37,441 bases of DNA from Planctomycetia bacterium (GCA_005776365.1 SXPK01000010.1:1-37441); one strand, 5' to 3'. Positions 27,048-36,012 are shown, counted from the stretch's first letter. The notes: generated from the sequence alone by a model not told the origin. Numbers and translations: made by a program.

Positions 27048-27614
27048 TCACCACAAGAAGGGCACGAGTCGCCACGTTCTTGCGCAGTGCGCGGCCCATG
27101 CATCGCCGAAGGCAGCAGCGAGCGCTCGTTCCTCGACGCGGATGCGGTGCACGAGAGCGGCGCTGGTTCCTGCCGTCGCAACGACGAGCGACAGAGAGTT
27201 GCCGAGCAGCAAGAACAGGCTCGCGACGCTCCCGATCACTCCGACGTAACTCGGATGCCGCAACCATTGGTAGGGGCCTCGTGCCACCAGGTGATGGTCG
27301 CCGCGGATCGCCACGTCGACGGTGAAGAACCGGCCGAGAGCGCCCACGGACCAGGCGCGCAGCGCGAGCGAAAGACTGAACGCGGTCCACGCCACAACGC
27401 GGGCTCCGGGTGACAACTCGAAGCGACCAACACTCGAAGCAAACGCGAACCCGATGCCGACCGCGATCGACGCAGTGATTGCGAACCAGAGCATTCGCAA
27501 CGAGCCCTGGTCGTGCGAAGTCGCTGCGCCGCCACGCCGAGAATGGCACTGCCACGCCAAGACCAACTCCGCGCACCCGTAGGCCGCCGCGGCGACGTGC
27601 AGTGGTTCGATCAC
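27048..27614 (-). CDS. Isoprenylcysteine carboxyl methyltransferase (ICMT) family membrane protein
   Basis: A 188-residue inner-membrane protein with about five hydrophobic segments (LWFAITASIAVGIGFAFA, VVAWTAFSLSLALRAWSVGA, VGVIGSVASLFLLLGNSLSLV). The ICMT/phospholipid methyltransferase signature LVARGPYQWLRHPSYVGVI (GPY...RHP.Y.G) and the closing RIRVEERALAAAFGDAWAAH (R...EE..L...FG..Y) are both present; they bind SAM and substrate. Bacterial members methylate varied lipids or small carboxylates, and no prenylated protein is implied. The start is GTG at 27614, which overlaps the upstream stop as GTGA; the longer frame running into the upstream gene is rejected. Coupled translation with the transglutaminase-like gene is likely. 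Confidence 0.82.
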   Translation of the reverse strand: MIEPLHVAAAAYGCAELVLAWQCHSRRGGAATSHDQGSLRMLWFAITASIAVGIGFAFASSVGRFELSPGARVVAWTAFSLSLALRAWSVGALGRFFTVDVAIRGDHHLVARGPYQWLRHPSYVGVIGSVASLFLLLGNSLSLVVATAGTSAALVHRIRVEERALAAAFGDAWAAHCARTWRLVPFLW

Positions 27615-29782
27615 AGCGTCGGCAAAGGCTTGCCCGCCAACTTGCACAGCGCTTCGACCGCAGCGTCGGCCACCTTCTTGCCCCTGCGCGTGATGGTGTC
27701 GCGGCCCGTGAAAGCTTCCAGCATCGACTCGGCCCAGATGCGCTTTCGTTCCTTGCCTTCGATCGTCTTGGCCCAGTCCTGCACACGCCGTGCGAACTGC
27801 TGGTTGCTGCGCCGGTTCTTGGTGCGCGCCTCGCTCGCCGCGTAGTCGCGCGCCGCCACCATCGTGCGCGTCAAGAATCCGTCTTCGCCGTCGGCAGCGC
27901 GCCAGCACTTGGCCAGCAGCAACGCTCGTTCGCAGCCCTGCCGTTCCAGTTCGGAAAGCAGCACAGCGCATTCGCTCTTCTCCGTCGGCATCGGCATCTG
28001 CTCGACGCGCGCGTGCGCGAGATCGCGCACGGTCGACAGATAGAGCGCGAACGACTTGTCCTCGACGAACTGCTTGGTCGCTGCGACAAACGCATCCTGA
28101 ACGGCGATCGCCGTGGCTCGGTCGCCCGCGTTCTGCAGCGCCGCTTCGACGAGCGCGATCACAAACGGGTTGTCCTTCAACCCACGGGCGACGATGTCGA
28201 TGCAGTGGTCGCGCCGCTGGCCTTCGTCCATCGCTTCGTAGGCGCGCAACAATGCGAGGCCACGGACGAACGATGAAGCGTCGTGATTGACTCCCATCGC
28301 GACCGATTGGTGGAACACCATCGGCCTGCGTCCGCCGCGATCGTCGCAGCAGAAACTTGCGTGCACCGTGGTCACTTCATCACCGCCAGTCGCGTATTGC
28401 TCGCCGACGCAGGCGTAGAGTCCCGTCTTTTCGTCGAAGTTCATTCGCACCACGGCGCAGTGACCTGGCTGTCCCGCCGTCGACGACGGCATGCCGACGA
28501 TGCGATTGGTGCGCGCGCCAATGTTGCCCATGGTTCCGCACACGCCGCCGTCCTTCCACATCATCTGGATCGAGCCGTAGCTGAACGCGATCGGCGCGAC
28601 GCGGCGCGCGGACTGCATGTCGAACTGCTGCGCGATGCCGCCGATGTACTCGCCATAGGTGCGGAACTCGCCCGCGTCTCGAAACTTGATCCAGATGTCC
28701 TCTCGCTCGCGCAGGGGTTGGTCATCTGCGGCCAACATCGTCAGCACGGGCCATGGCGCGTTGAGCGGGAAGCGCGGCCAGTTGCGCGCCTTCATCGTCG
28801 CCTCGTCAAATCGGTGTCGGTCGTTGCGCACTAGCCACGCCATCGACTCGGCGGCCGTCGGCGCTGCGTCGCGCTCGAATGGCATGCGGCCCGTCTTGCG
28901 GTAGGCCTCGTGGAAGAGCTCGTGCGCGGCAGCGATGCGCTCGCGCTGCGCCTTGTCGCCGACAGCTTCGGTCGAAGCCCAATGCACGATTCGGTCGCCG
29001 CAGTCGATCGCGATCTCTTGGTGGCCGTGCGCCTTCATGTAGGCGTTGAACTCCGCCTGCAGTTCGCGCGATGCGATGACGTCGGCGCCGACGAGGCCGC
29101 GCTTCTTGGTCTTGGTGACGGTGACCGCTTTTCCGCGCGGCTTGGCGACGCCCTTCTCGTCGTATTCGAGCGGCGGCAGTTCCTTGGACTTCTCGTCCAC
29201 CTCGATCGGAGCGTGATCTTCCAAGAAGTTCACGACGTGATCGTGCACATCAAGCTGGCGCGTGGCGTCTTTGCAATCGACGCGACCGCGCGGGTCACCG
29301 GGGATCACGAGCTCGAGACGCGCGCGCGGACGAACGTCAGGCAATGCGGCCAATGCCTCGGCTCCGTCGGCGTCGTTCCAGCCGGTGCCCTTCGTCTTGC
29401 GCGCCGCGCCGGCGTCTTGGATCGCAAACGCGAGCGCGAGTTGCGGGTAGTCCCTTCGCACGAGCTGTTCGCCGAGGTCGATCTCCAGCGATCGAAGCAG
29501 CAACAAGACGGGCAGCGGATCCTTGCGGCAGCCGTAGACCGTCGTGCGCACGATCGAATCCGAGTCGACCCATGCGACGAAGTCCTTCGGCAACTCGATG
29601 CCCTTGTCCTTGCACTGCGCGAGAACGCGATCGCGCGCGGCCGTGAGATGAGAATCGACGGCGTTGGACCACGAGATGCTGCTGGCGGGCTGCTGCGCCT
29701 TCGCTGGCGCGCAGGACAGCGCCACAGCAAGCAGCAGGGACAGCGCGGCGGGGACGGATGACGTGCGAGATCGGAGACGCAT
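27611..29782 (-). CDS. Large exported protein with transglutaminase-like cysteine motif
   Basis: A 723-residue exported protein with a signal peptide ending at AKAQ (residue 30). The N-terminal third is mixed and contains a lysine-rich linker. A core block near residues 410-445, GGVCGTMGNIGARTN followed by RIVGMPSSTAGQPGHCAVV, matches the transglutaminase-like pattern: nucleophile Cys, an R..GiP turn, then a GH.a histidine. A candidate third residue lies downstream in the GGDEV stretch. The C-terminal ~250 residues are helical with repeated aromatic and cysteine residues. It could be an exported protein-crosslinking or peptide-hydrolysing enzyme; this is inferred from one motif region. Start chosen for the signal peptide; a TAGCAT hexamer lies 14 nt upstream (29797-29802). 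Confidence 0.68.
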   Translation of the reverse strand: MRLRSRTSSVPAALSLLLAVALSCAPAKAQQPASSISWSNAVDSHLTAARDRVLAQCKDKGIELPKDFVAWVDSDSIVRTTVYGCRKDPLPVLLLLRSLEIDLGEQLVRRDYPQLALAFAIQDAGAARKTKGTGWNDADGAEALAALPDVRPRARLELVIPGDPRGRVDCKDATRQLDVHDHVVNFLEDHAPIEVDEKSKELPPLEYDEKGVAKPRGKAVTVTKTKKRGLVGADVIASRELQAEFNAYMKAHGHQEIAIDCGDRIVHWASTEAVGDKAQRERIAAAHELFHEAYRKTGRMPFERDAAPTAAESMAWLVRNDRHRFDEATMKARNWPRFPLNAPWPVLTMLAADDQPLREREDIWIKFRDAGEFRTYGEYIGGIAQQFDMQSARRVAPIAFSYGSIQMMWKDGGVCGTMGNIGARTNRIVGMPSSTAGQPGHCAVVRMNFDEKTGLYACVGEQYATGGDEVTTVHASFCCDDRGGRRPMVFHQSVAMGVNHDASSFVRGLALLRAYEAMDEGQRRDHCIDIVARGLKDNPFVIALVEAALQNAGDRATAIAVQDAFVAATKQFVEDKSFALYLSTVRDLAHARVEQMPMPTEKSECAVLLSELERQGCERALLLAKCWRAADGEDGFLTRTMVAARDYAASEARTKNRRSNQQFARRVQDWAKTIEGKERKRIWAESMLEAFTGRDTITRRGKKVADAAVEALCKLAGKPLPTL

Positions 29783-30211
29783 GGCGGGAGGTGCAGATGC
29801 TAGCAGCGACTCAACGATGGCAAGAAGGAGCGCGGATGGCTTCGCCGCGCAGGAACTGGATCGGATCGCTCTGAGAGCCTCTGCCACGGCGCCGCGCCCG
29901 CGGGCGGCGACTGCGTCAGGATTTTTCGCGGTCCTCGATGGGCCGCCGGGCCTGTCGCCCCTGCACCAACAGCTTGATCGCAAACAAGCATCGCGCACCG
30001 GGAACCAACTGCGTGAAGTTAGGGGACTGCAACGACTTCAACTACGCGATCGCCGCCGAGGCGGCGGCTGCTGCCACGACCGAGGCCCCTGGGCAACGAC
30101 CTTGCTTGCCCATCTGGTCCGTCGGCTGTCCTGCCGCGCGTTGCGGTCGGCAGGCCCGCCGCACGCCTCCTGGCATTGACGGCCACATCGCGGCGCATTG
30201 AGAATGACGAC
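29783..30211. other. Long divergent spacer, no gene found
   Basis: A 429-bp spacer between two divergent genes for exported proteins. A TAGCAT hexamer (minus strand, 29797-29802) may serve the left gene. Frames across it lack start signals and family features. I see no repeat shared with the rest of the window and no RNA gene. Confidence 0.55.
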
Positions 30212-32437
30212 ATGCGTCACTTCTTTGCGAACTGTCTCGTTCCATTGCTGACGTTGAATTGGACTTGCTTGGGAGGGGCTCTATCGGCGCAAGCACCTGC
30301 CAGTGATGTGACGGCGATGTTCGTGCCTGGGAACTACGTGCCATTGAGCCAGTTCCTGCACAAGGGGACGAGCGCAATCACCCTGCAAGTGGACCCATCG
30401 ATCCTCAATTGGGTTGCCAACCGAGGTGCCACCGTCTGGGTGATGATCTCGACAGCGGATGGGCGCGCGCCGGTCTTTGTGCCAACTGTGGTCGCCACCT
30501 CCGGTGCTGTGACGTTGGCGAACGCGATCGCTGGCAAGGTCGTCGTGGTCTGCAAACTGTTGCGGCACGATCCTGATATCGTCACGCACTGGAACGCCGT
30601 AGCGAACGGCTGGAAGAAGGGCGGTCAGCAGCTCGGTGCTCGTGATGCACTGACGCGGCCCATCGAACTCGCCACCGATGGGAGCTTGAACCCGGCACCC
30701 GGTTACCTGAGTCCAAACCGCACGCCGTCACAGCCAGGCTACTGGGGCAGCCTCGATCCCGCCGTCGGTCGCTACGAGTATGCGAGCAATAGCTACGCCC
30801 TGTTTTCGGACGGCACGGGTGTGCACGACCACGACGTCGTCCCGAGCCTCGAGTGCTACATCGGCGAGAACTGGTCGACGAGCGGCGTGAGCCGACTTGC
30901 GGCGATCCGGTTCAGCGACTCGGCACGCGAGGCGACCGGCTGGCCCGTGGCGCATCGCAATCACCCCTTTGCATTGCAGCCTGGCGCTGCGGCGGGAGTG
31001 GGCCTGGAGCGAGCCTTGCCGGTGTTCCAGGTCTTGCACGGCCATTTGATCGATGTCGGACCTTCAACTGCTGCTGGCAGCAACGACAGCCTCGCTACGT
31101 ATCTCCTGCCGCCCGGATGGACTGACGCCGCAGCAGCCAATGCGTTTCCGATCCTGTGGAACGCCTTCTACGACATCAACGACAACACCTTCCGGGTTTC
31201 GGGCCTGCCATTCCTGCGCACCATGGGGGCGCTGCTCCGCAATCCTGCTGGCATTCGTCGGGCCATCGGCGTGTTGTGGAACGGCGGGGGTGCGGGGGCC
31301 GCGTTCTCGTTCCAGCCATCCTTCGCCGCCGGTGCCGCAAGAACGATCGCGGATGCCGCGAGCCTGCTGCGCGGCGACCCGAGTCGGGTCGTCGCAATCG
31401 GCAGGTCGCGCGGCGGCCTGTCTGCGCTGCGCCTTGCGTGCAACGAGAACGGCCATCCCTACACCGTTCGCTTCGCAGTGGCGACGGCGCCCCAGTTGCG
31501 AATCGGTTCCAACATCGCGACTGCAAATCCGACTTTCTCTCTCGGCATGGAATCACTCGGATTCTCGACCGGCTTTGCCGAAGCCTGGCGCACAGGGTGG
31601 GCCGAACCTGGAACGGGAAGGACCGGACGCGAACTGTCAGCGTGGTCGCTCTGTGGCACGTCGGACTTCGCCTCGATCGACGCCAACTCAGCGATTGACT
31701 CGACACCGATGCGCACGCGGCTCGCGGCGCAAGGAACGTGCGTGATCCTGCGCAATGGCACCCACGATCATGCCGCGTCATGCACTCAGGTCATCGACTA
31801 CATGCACAACCTGCGGGCACTGGGCGTGAGTACACAACTCGAGTTGTACTATCGCTGGGGCCACAACCTGCCCGAGCCAAGTGCCCCGAGCCTCACCGAC
31901 CTGATGAACCTCGTGTTCCAGGGCAACTACACGCTTGCCAATGAGGAGCGGCACTTCGAGAGGGATCTTCTCAACTACGAGATCCCCGTTCCGATACCGC
32001 CGACGTCGATATCGCACCTGCCGCTGACCTTCGTGGCACCGCTTCAGGTTGGCAGCACCCAACCGCATACGTGGAGCTTCACCGGACAACCCGGAGGGCG
32101 CTATCGCGTCCGTGCAGCGAGGCTCGCCGGTTGGTCCCTTGGGCAGCAGCTCCCAACTCCATTCCCGCCGCTGCAACAAGTGACGATCGGCACATTGTCG
32201 AACGGTCCCGTCATCGGCGTGGCCACTTCCCAAATGAACCTGCAGGTCGTCGACGGATGGTGGTGGTACGTAGTCGACTACAGTTGGGACGGCGACGCGA
32301 TTTGGGATGTGACGCTGGGCCAGGGGAACATCAGCGCACCGTCCATGCCGAACCAGTATCCGCTGGTGCACATTGTCGCTGGTGAGGTCAAGGGACTCAG
32401 CGACCATGATCGTACGGGTGGTCTGGCTGAGCGATGA
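30212..32437 (+). CDS. Large exported alpha/beta-hydrolase-like protein, lower GC than neighbours
   Basis: A 741-residue exported protein with a signal peptide ending at ALSAQ (about residue 27). The central part has an alpha/beta-hydrolase arrangement: nucleophile elbow VVAIGRSRGGLSALRLA with Ser399, an acid candidate Asp519 in LRNGTHDHAA, and His551 in YYRWGHNLPEP, spaced as in prolyl-oligopeptidase or esterase enzymes. The first ~300 residues and the last ~150 (a beta-sandwich with TWSFTGQPGGRYRVRAARL) are accessory. Substrate unknown; a secreted peptidase or polyester/lipid esterase is possible. Base composition falls to around 60 % GC with more A/T-ending codons than nearby genes, suggesting recent acquisition. 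Repeat copy 2 begins 17 bp after its stop. Confidence 0.72.
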   Translation: MRHFFANCLVPLLTLNWTCLGGALSAQAPASDVTAMFVPGNYVPLSQFLHKGTSAITLQVDPSILNWVANRGATVWVMISTADGRAPVFVPTVVATSGAVTLANAIAGKVVVVCKLLRHDPDIVTHWNAVANGWKKGGQQLGARDALTRPIELATDGSLNPAPGYLSPNRTPSQPGYWGSLDPAVGRYEYASNSYALFSDGTGVHDHDVVPSLECYIGENWSTSGVSRLAAIRFSDSAREATGWPVAHRNHPFALQPGAAAGVGLERALPVFQVLHGHLIDVGPSTAAGSNDSLATYLLPPGWTDAAAANAFPILWNAFYDINDNTFRVSGLPFLRTMGALLRNPAGIRRAIGVLWNGGGAGAAFSFQPSFAAGAARTIADAASLLRGDPSRVVAIGRSRGGLSALRLACNENGHPYTVRFAVATAPQLRIGSNIATANPTFSLGMESLGFSTGFAEAWRTGWAEPGTGRTGRELSAWSLCGTSDFASIDANSAIDSTPMRTRLAAQGTCVILRNGTHDHAASCTQVIDYMHNLRALGVSTQLELYYRWGHNLPEPSAPSLTDLMNLVFQGNYTLANEERHFERDLLNYEIPVPIPPTSISHLPLTFVAPLQVGSTQPHTWSFTGQPGGRYRVRAARLAGWSLGQQLPTPFPPLQQVTIGTLSNGPVIGVATSQMNLQVVDGWWWYVVDYSWDGDAIWDVTLGQGNISAPSMPNQYPLVHIVAGEVKGLSDHDRTGGLAER

Positions 32438-32727
32438 GGGGCTTGGCGACAGCCTAGAAGTAGTTTCACGACACCTCGGCCCACGAGGCCGAGCCACGAA
32501 GGCCAAAGACAAGGAGCGTGTTCGCAGCGGAATCCTAAGACCCCACGGAGAACGCACGACGCGGGCCTCGGACTTTGGGGTTGGCCGCAGCCGCTGAAGG
32601 CTCGCGAAACCAATCTACGCCCCTCACCGTGCTTCCTCCTCCACGTCGCCCTGGCTACCTTCTTCGCCTCGATTCGCGGGCCATCAGGCCGCGCAACTCG
32701 TCCCCCACGAACGCGAGCGCCCACTTC
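32438..32727. other. Intergenic region with repeat element copy 2 and short leader
   Basis: A 290-bp gap between co-directional genes. It holds the repeat at 32454-32617; the remaining ~110 bp form the leader of the downstream fusion gene, with a possible -10 TACCTT at 32656-32661 and no clear Shine-Dalgarno. Confidence 0.6.
32454..32617 (+). repeat. Intergenic inverted-repeat element, copy 2 (about 164 bp)
   Basis: Same orientation as the copy at 18707. It begins CTAGAAGTAGTTTCACGACA and ends near GCGAAACCAATCTA; the ends pair less well than in copy 1. The core GTTCGCAGCGGAATCC at 32520-32535 is identical and at the same distance (66 nt) from the left end. The local hairpin is stronger here: CTCGGCC at 32475-32481 pairs with GGCCGAG at 32487-32493. 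Similarity decays in the right third, where only the GGCCGC and GAAACCA blocks persist. Confidence 0.75.
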
Positions 32728-34752
32728 ATGAGCTTCAACCACCTCGGCAAGTCGATCTCCAAGGTCGCCGTCATCGGCTCTGGCCAGATCGGCCCAGACA
32801 TCGCGCTGTTCTTCACCAAGGTCCTGTCTCCCTTCGGCGTGAAGACCATCGTCGTCGACGTCGCGCAAGCTGCGCTCGACAACGGCAAGGCCAAGCTCAC
32901 GAAGAAGGTCCAGAAGGGGGTCGAGGCGGCGGCGTTCACGAAGGAGCAGGCCGACCAGATGCTCGCCTTAGTCGCGTTCACGTCGAACTACGACGACCTG
33001 AAAGGCGCTGACCTCGTCGTCGAGGCGGCGACCGAGAACAAGGAACTGAAAGCCAGGATCTTCGCGCAGATCGAGAGCCTCGTGTCGAAGGACGCGATCC
33101 TCGTCAGCAACTCGAGCCACCTGGAGCCTGAAGTGATCTTCGCCAACTGCGCCACCAAGGGGCGCACGGGCGTCGTGCACTACTTCTTCCCAGCCGAGCG
33201 CAACCTGATGGTCGAGGTCGTCAGCGGCATCGACACGACAACGGCGACAGCCTCGTGGTTGATGTCCTTCTACGAAGCCATCGGCAAGGTCCCGATCCCG
33301 GTCAGGTCGCGCTACGGCTACGCGCTCGACCCGATCTTCGAGGGCCTCTTCTTTGCGTGCGCGCTGCTCGCAGAAGAGGGCGCGGGCACAACCAAGCAGA
33401 TCGACGTCGTCTGCAAGGAGACCTTCAAGATGGGCGTCGGGTCGTTCACGGCGATGAACCTCGCCGGCGGCAACCCGATCACTGCGGTCGGCCTCGATCA
33501 ATACACCACCAAGATCAACCGCTGGTTCCGCACGCCGCAGTCACTCAAGGACAAGGTCGCGCAGAAGGCCAACTGGGAAGTCGCCGGTCGTGACGAGAAG
33601 GTCGAGGTCACCGACGCGCAGAAGGCTCGCATCCGCGACGACTTGATGGGCGCCTACTTTGGACTCTGCGGCGAGATCGTCGACGCGGGCCTCGTGACAG
33701 TCAGCGACTTCAACATGGGCATCGAGATCGCCCTCGTGATGAAGCCCGCGTTCACGATGATGAACGAGGTCGGCACCAAGCGAGCGCTCGAACTCGTCCG
33801 CGCCTACGCCGCACGACATCCGCATTTCCCGGTGCCGAAGTGCATCGAGTCGCATGGCGTCGAGAACAAGCCGTTCCGCATCGACAACGTGCTGCGCCGC
33901 GACGAAGGCGGCATCGCCGTGCTGACGATTCGCCGGCCCAAGGTGCTCAATGCGCTCGACCAGGGCGTGTTCGAAGAGATCGCGGCGCGGTTCGAGGAGT
34001 GCGACCGGGATTCGAAGGTGAAGGGGATCGTCCTCACCGGCTTCGGCAAGAAGGCGTTCGTCAGCGGCGCCGACGTGCACTTCCTCGCCAAGATCAAGAC
34101 CGTCGCGGAAGGCGAGGCGACATCGAAGGCCAGCCAGCGTTGCGTCAACGTCGTCAGCGCGATCAAGAAGCCGACCGTCGCGGCGCTGAACGGACTCGCG
34201 TTCGGTGGCGGCATCGAACTCGCGATGGCATGCGAAACGCGCATCGCGCAGAAGGGCCTCCGCGTCCTCGCTGGCCAACCAGAAGCGAACCTCGGCATCA
34301 TCCCCGGGGCAGGCGGCACGCAACGATTGCCGCGCCTCGTCGGGGTGGAACGCGCCGCGGAGATGATCCGCTCGTGCAAGCCGATCAGCGGCGAGAAGGC
34401 GCTCGCATTCGGCCTGGTCCGCGAAGAAGTCGAGAACGACATCGTCGGCCGCGGCGTTCAACTCGCGAACGACCTCGCCACGGGCAAGGTCGCTCGTTGT
34501 CGGATGGACGAGAAGGCGATGCAAAACGTGCCGACGGCCCTTCCCACGCTCGAGATCGGCCACCTGTCGAAGGCCGTGGACGCGATCATCCAGAAGGCGA
34601 TCCTGCAAGGCTGCAAACTGCCGCTCACCGAAGGCATCGCCTTCGAGGCCAAGTGCTTTGGTGAAGTGTGCGGCACCGCCGACATGAAGATCGGCACGCA
34701 GAACTTCATCCAGAACGGACCAAAGTCGAAGGCCGCGTTCGTCCACAGCTGA
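32728..34752 (+). CDS. 3-hydroxyacyl-CoA dehydrogenase / enoyl-CoA hydratase fusion (dehydrogenase first)
   Basis: A 674-residue bifunctional beta-oxidation-type enzyme, cytoplasmic. Residues about 10-385 form an L-3-hydroxyacyl-CoA dehydrogenase: NAD loop VAVIGSGQIGPDIAL, ADLVVEAATENKELK, SNSSHLEPEVI, and VVHYFFPAERN with the catalytic His, then the helical dimerisation domain. Residues about 390-580 are enoyl-CoA hydratase/crotonase: AFVSGADVHFLAK (oxyanion), AFGGGIELAMACE and AGQPEANLGIIPGAGGTQRL, with both catalytic glutamates present. This domain order is the reverse of FadB/FadJ (hydratase first). Similar order is known in archaeal crotonyl-CoA hydratase/3-hydroxybutyryl-CoA dehydrogenases. 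No thiolase gene is in the window. Start at ATG 32728, where the dehydrogenase domain begins; the longer frame enters the repeat. Confidence 0.92.
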   Translation: MSFNHLGKSISKVAVIGSGQIGPDIALFFTKVLSPFGVKTIVVDVAQAALDNGKAKLTKKVQKGVEAAAFTKEQADQMLALVAFTSNYDDLKGADLVVEAATENKELKARIFAQIESLVSKDAILVSNSSHLEPEVIFANCATKGRTGVVHYFFPAERNLMVEVVSGIDTTTATASWLMSFYEAIGKVPIPVRSRYGYALDPIFEGLFFACALLAEEGAGTTKQIDVVCKETFKMGVGSFTAMNLAGGNPITAVGLDQYTTKINRWFRTPQSLKDKVAQKANWEVAGRDEKVEVTDAQKARIRDDLMGAYFGLCGEIVDAGLVTVSDFNMGIEIALVMKPAFTMMNEVGTKRALELVRAYAARHPHFPVPKCIESHGVENKPFRIDNVLRRDEGGIAVLTIRRPKVLNALDQGVFEEIAARFEECDRDSKVKGIVLTGFGKKAFVSGADVHFLAKIKTVAEGEATSKASQRCVNVVSAIKKPTVAALNGLAFGGGIELAMACETRIAQKGLRVLAGQPEANLGIIPGAGGTQRLPRLVGVERAAEMIRSCKPISGEKALAFGLVREEVENDIVGRGVQLANDLATGKVARCRMDEKAMQNVPTALPTLEIGHLSKAVDAIIQKAILQGCKLPLTEGIAFEAKCFGEVCGTADMKIGTQNFIQNGPKSKAAFVHS

Positions 34753-34808
34753 TCAAAACGACTTGCTCGCGTGCGGGCGCGGCACGGCCGCGGCCCGCCG
34801 CCGCCGCA

Positions 34809-35885
34809 TCAAAGCCGGATGTAGGTCCCGCTCTTCTCGAGGCCGCGAACGAGGGCCCACGTGATCGTGAAGAAGATCACGAACATCAAGAGCGCCCACC
34901 ACAGCGGCGAATCGTCGGGCGCATAGGGCTTCACAAAGTCTTCGACCAGCCCATGCAGCACGTATGCGGCGAGCGCATTGGTGCCGAGCGTGCGGCAGAC
35001 GCCCCACTGCCGCCCGCGCACGTCGACCCAGTGCACGAATAGAGCAAACAAGCACAGCGAGAAGCCTGCCCCGAACACCACATAGGACGCACTCGCAGCC
35101 TGTTGGCTCATGGTCCACATGTCGCGCGCGTGCCAAGGCGGCACGAACGGCGGCGCTGCGACGACGACGCCGTTGGTGCAGCACGACAGCGCGTAACCCG
35201 TGAGCATCGCCACCACCCCGGCTAGCAGCAGCGGCCTGCGTCCGCGCTCGCTGCCGTCTGCTTGCGAGCGCATGCACGCCAGCGAGCCTGCGATCGCCGG
35301 CGTCGTCCAGGTCAAGAACCCGAGCGCGCCGCCGTCGATCACCGCGTTGGCAAGAAGCCACTCGTGCCAGCCGATGCCGAGCGCGAGCGCGTGCGCAACC
35401 AGCGCCGCGATCGCCCACGCGACCTGAGCGCCCGCGCCGCGATGAATCACCGGCAGGATCCACAGCGTCGTGACGCCGATGTGCACGAGCGCCTGGAACG
35501 GCGACCTGCGCCAGAAGCTGGTGAAGAACCCTTCCACGCCAAACTGGCGGAGCGACTCGTAGGTCGCGAACTCGCCGTCGATGCCGTGCACGACCAATCC
35601 GACCAACACGAGCGCAAACGCGCGCTTCACCGCCATCCTTCGCGCCAAAGCAAGGCCGTGCCGCTCCACGTGGCGACCGAAGGACAATCGCAACGAGAAG
35701 CCGACCGCGAACAAGAACATCGGCATCACCAGGTCGGCGACGCTGCACCATGTCTTGTGATGTCGCAGCAGCGGATGCACGGCCGCAAGACTGGCGAGGA
35801 AGTTGACCGCGAACATGCTTGCGACCGTGAAGCCGCGAAACTGATCGAGCGCATGCAGGCGCGCAGATTGCACAGGCGCAGTCAA
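34809..35885 (-). CDS. HGSNAT/DUF5009-like membrane acyltransferase
   Basis: An inner-membrane protein with about ten hydrophobic segments, of 358 residues from TTG 35885. It shows the signature of the heparan-alpha-glucosaminide N-acetyltransferase (HGSNAT, DUF5009/DUF1624) family: LHALDQFRGFTVASMFAVNF near the N terminus, DLVMPMFLFAVGFSLRLSF, then the FQALVHIGVTTLWILP, TLGTNALAAYVLHGLVE and C-terminal WWALLMFVIFFTITWALVRGL helices. Such proteins transfer acetyl groups across the membrane to sugars; the bacterial substrate is unknown. The longest frame begins at ATG 36014, overlapping the divergent gene; I prefer TTG 35885 because TAGAGT at 35894-35899 lies 8 nt upstream and the signature begins within 15 residues. 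GTG 35873 is another option. Confidence 0.85.
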   Translation of the reverse strand: MTAPVQSARLHALDQFRGFTVASMFAVNFLASLAAVHPLLRHHKTWCSVADLVMPMFLFAVGFSLRLSFGRHVERHGLALARRMAVKRAFALVLVGLVVHGIDGEFATYESLRQFGVEGFFTSFWRRSPFQALVHIGVTTLWILPVIHRGAGAQVAWAIAALVAHALALGIGWHEWLLANAVIDGGALGFLTWTTPAIAGSLACMRSQADGSERGRRPLLLAGVVAMLTGYALSCCTNGVVVAAPPFVPPWHARDMWTMSQQAASASYVVFGAGFSLCLFALFVHWVDVRGRQWGVCRTLGTNALAAYVLHGLVEDFVKPYAPDDSPLWWALLMFVIFFTITWALVRGLEKSGTYIRL

Positions 35886-35893
35886 GGCGGCGC

Positions 35894-35899
35894 ACTCTA
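35894..35899 (-). promoter_or_regulatory. Predicted -10 element (TAGAGT) of the HGSNAT-like gene
   Basis: On the minus strand TAGAGT, the same hexamer as before the SGNH esterase gene, lies 8 nt before the TTG at 35885. Supports a short protein and a leaderless transcript. Confidence 0.33.
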
Positions 35900-35999
35900 G
35901 CGCAGAGGCAGTGCTCGCATCACGCAGACGTGGAGTTCGCAGTCGAGCCACGATGGACGGCGCGACGTTGCGGAGCAGCTTCGTTCTCTGTGGCGCGGT

Positions 36000-36005
36000 T
36001 ATGCT
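36000..36005 (+). promoter_or_regulatory. Predicted -10 element (TATGCT) of the small lipoprotein gene
   Basis: TATGCT lies 7 nt before the ATG at 36013. The same hexamer at the same distance precedes the membrane protein gene at 22242. Confidence 0.37.
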
Positions 36006-36012
36006 CGTCGCC

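Noticed and set aside
29664-30179. 171-codon plus-strand frame across the 29.8-30.2 kb spacer
   Set aside because: It begins antisense to the transglutaminase-like gene, has no domain, and runs to a stop without conserved features.
34753-35895. 380-codon minus-strand frame over the HGSNAT-like gene
   Set aside because: Same strand but different frame from the membrane protein; composition is Arg/Ala-rich and not membrane-like.
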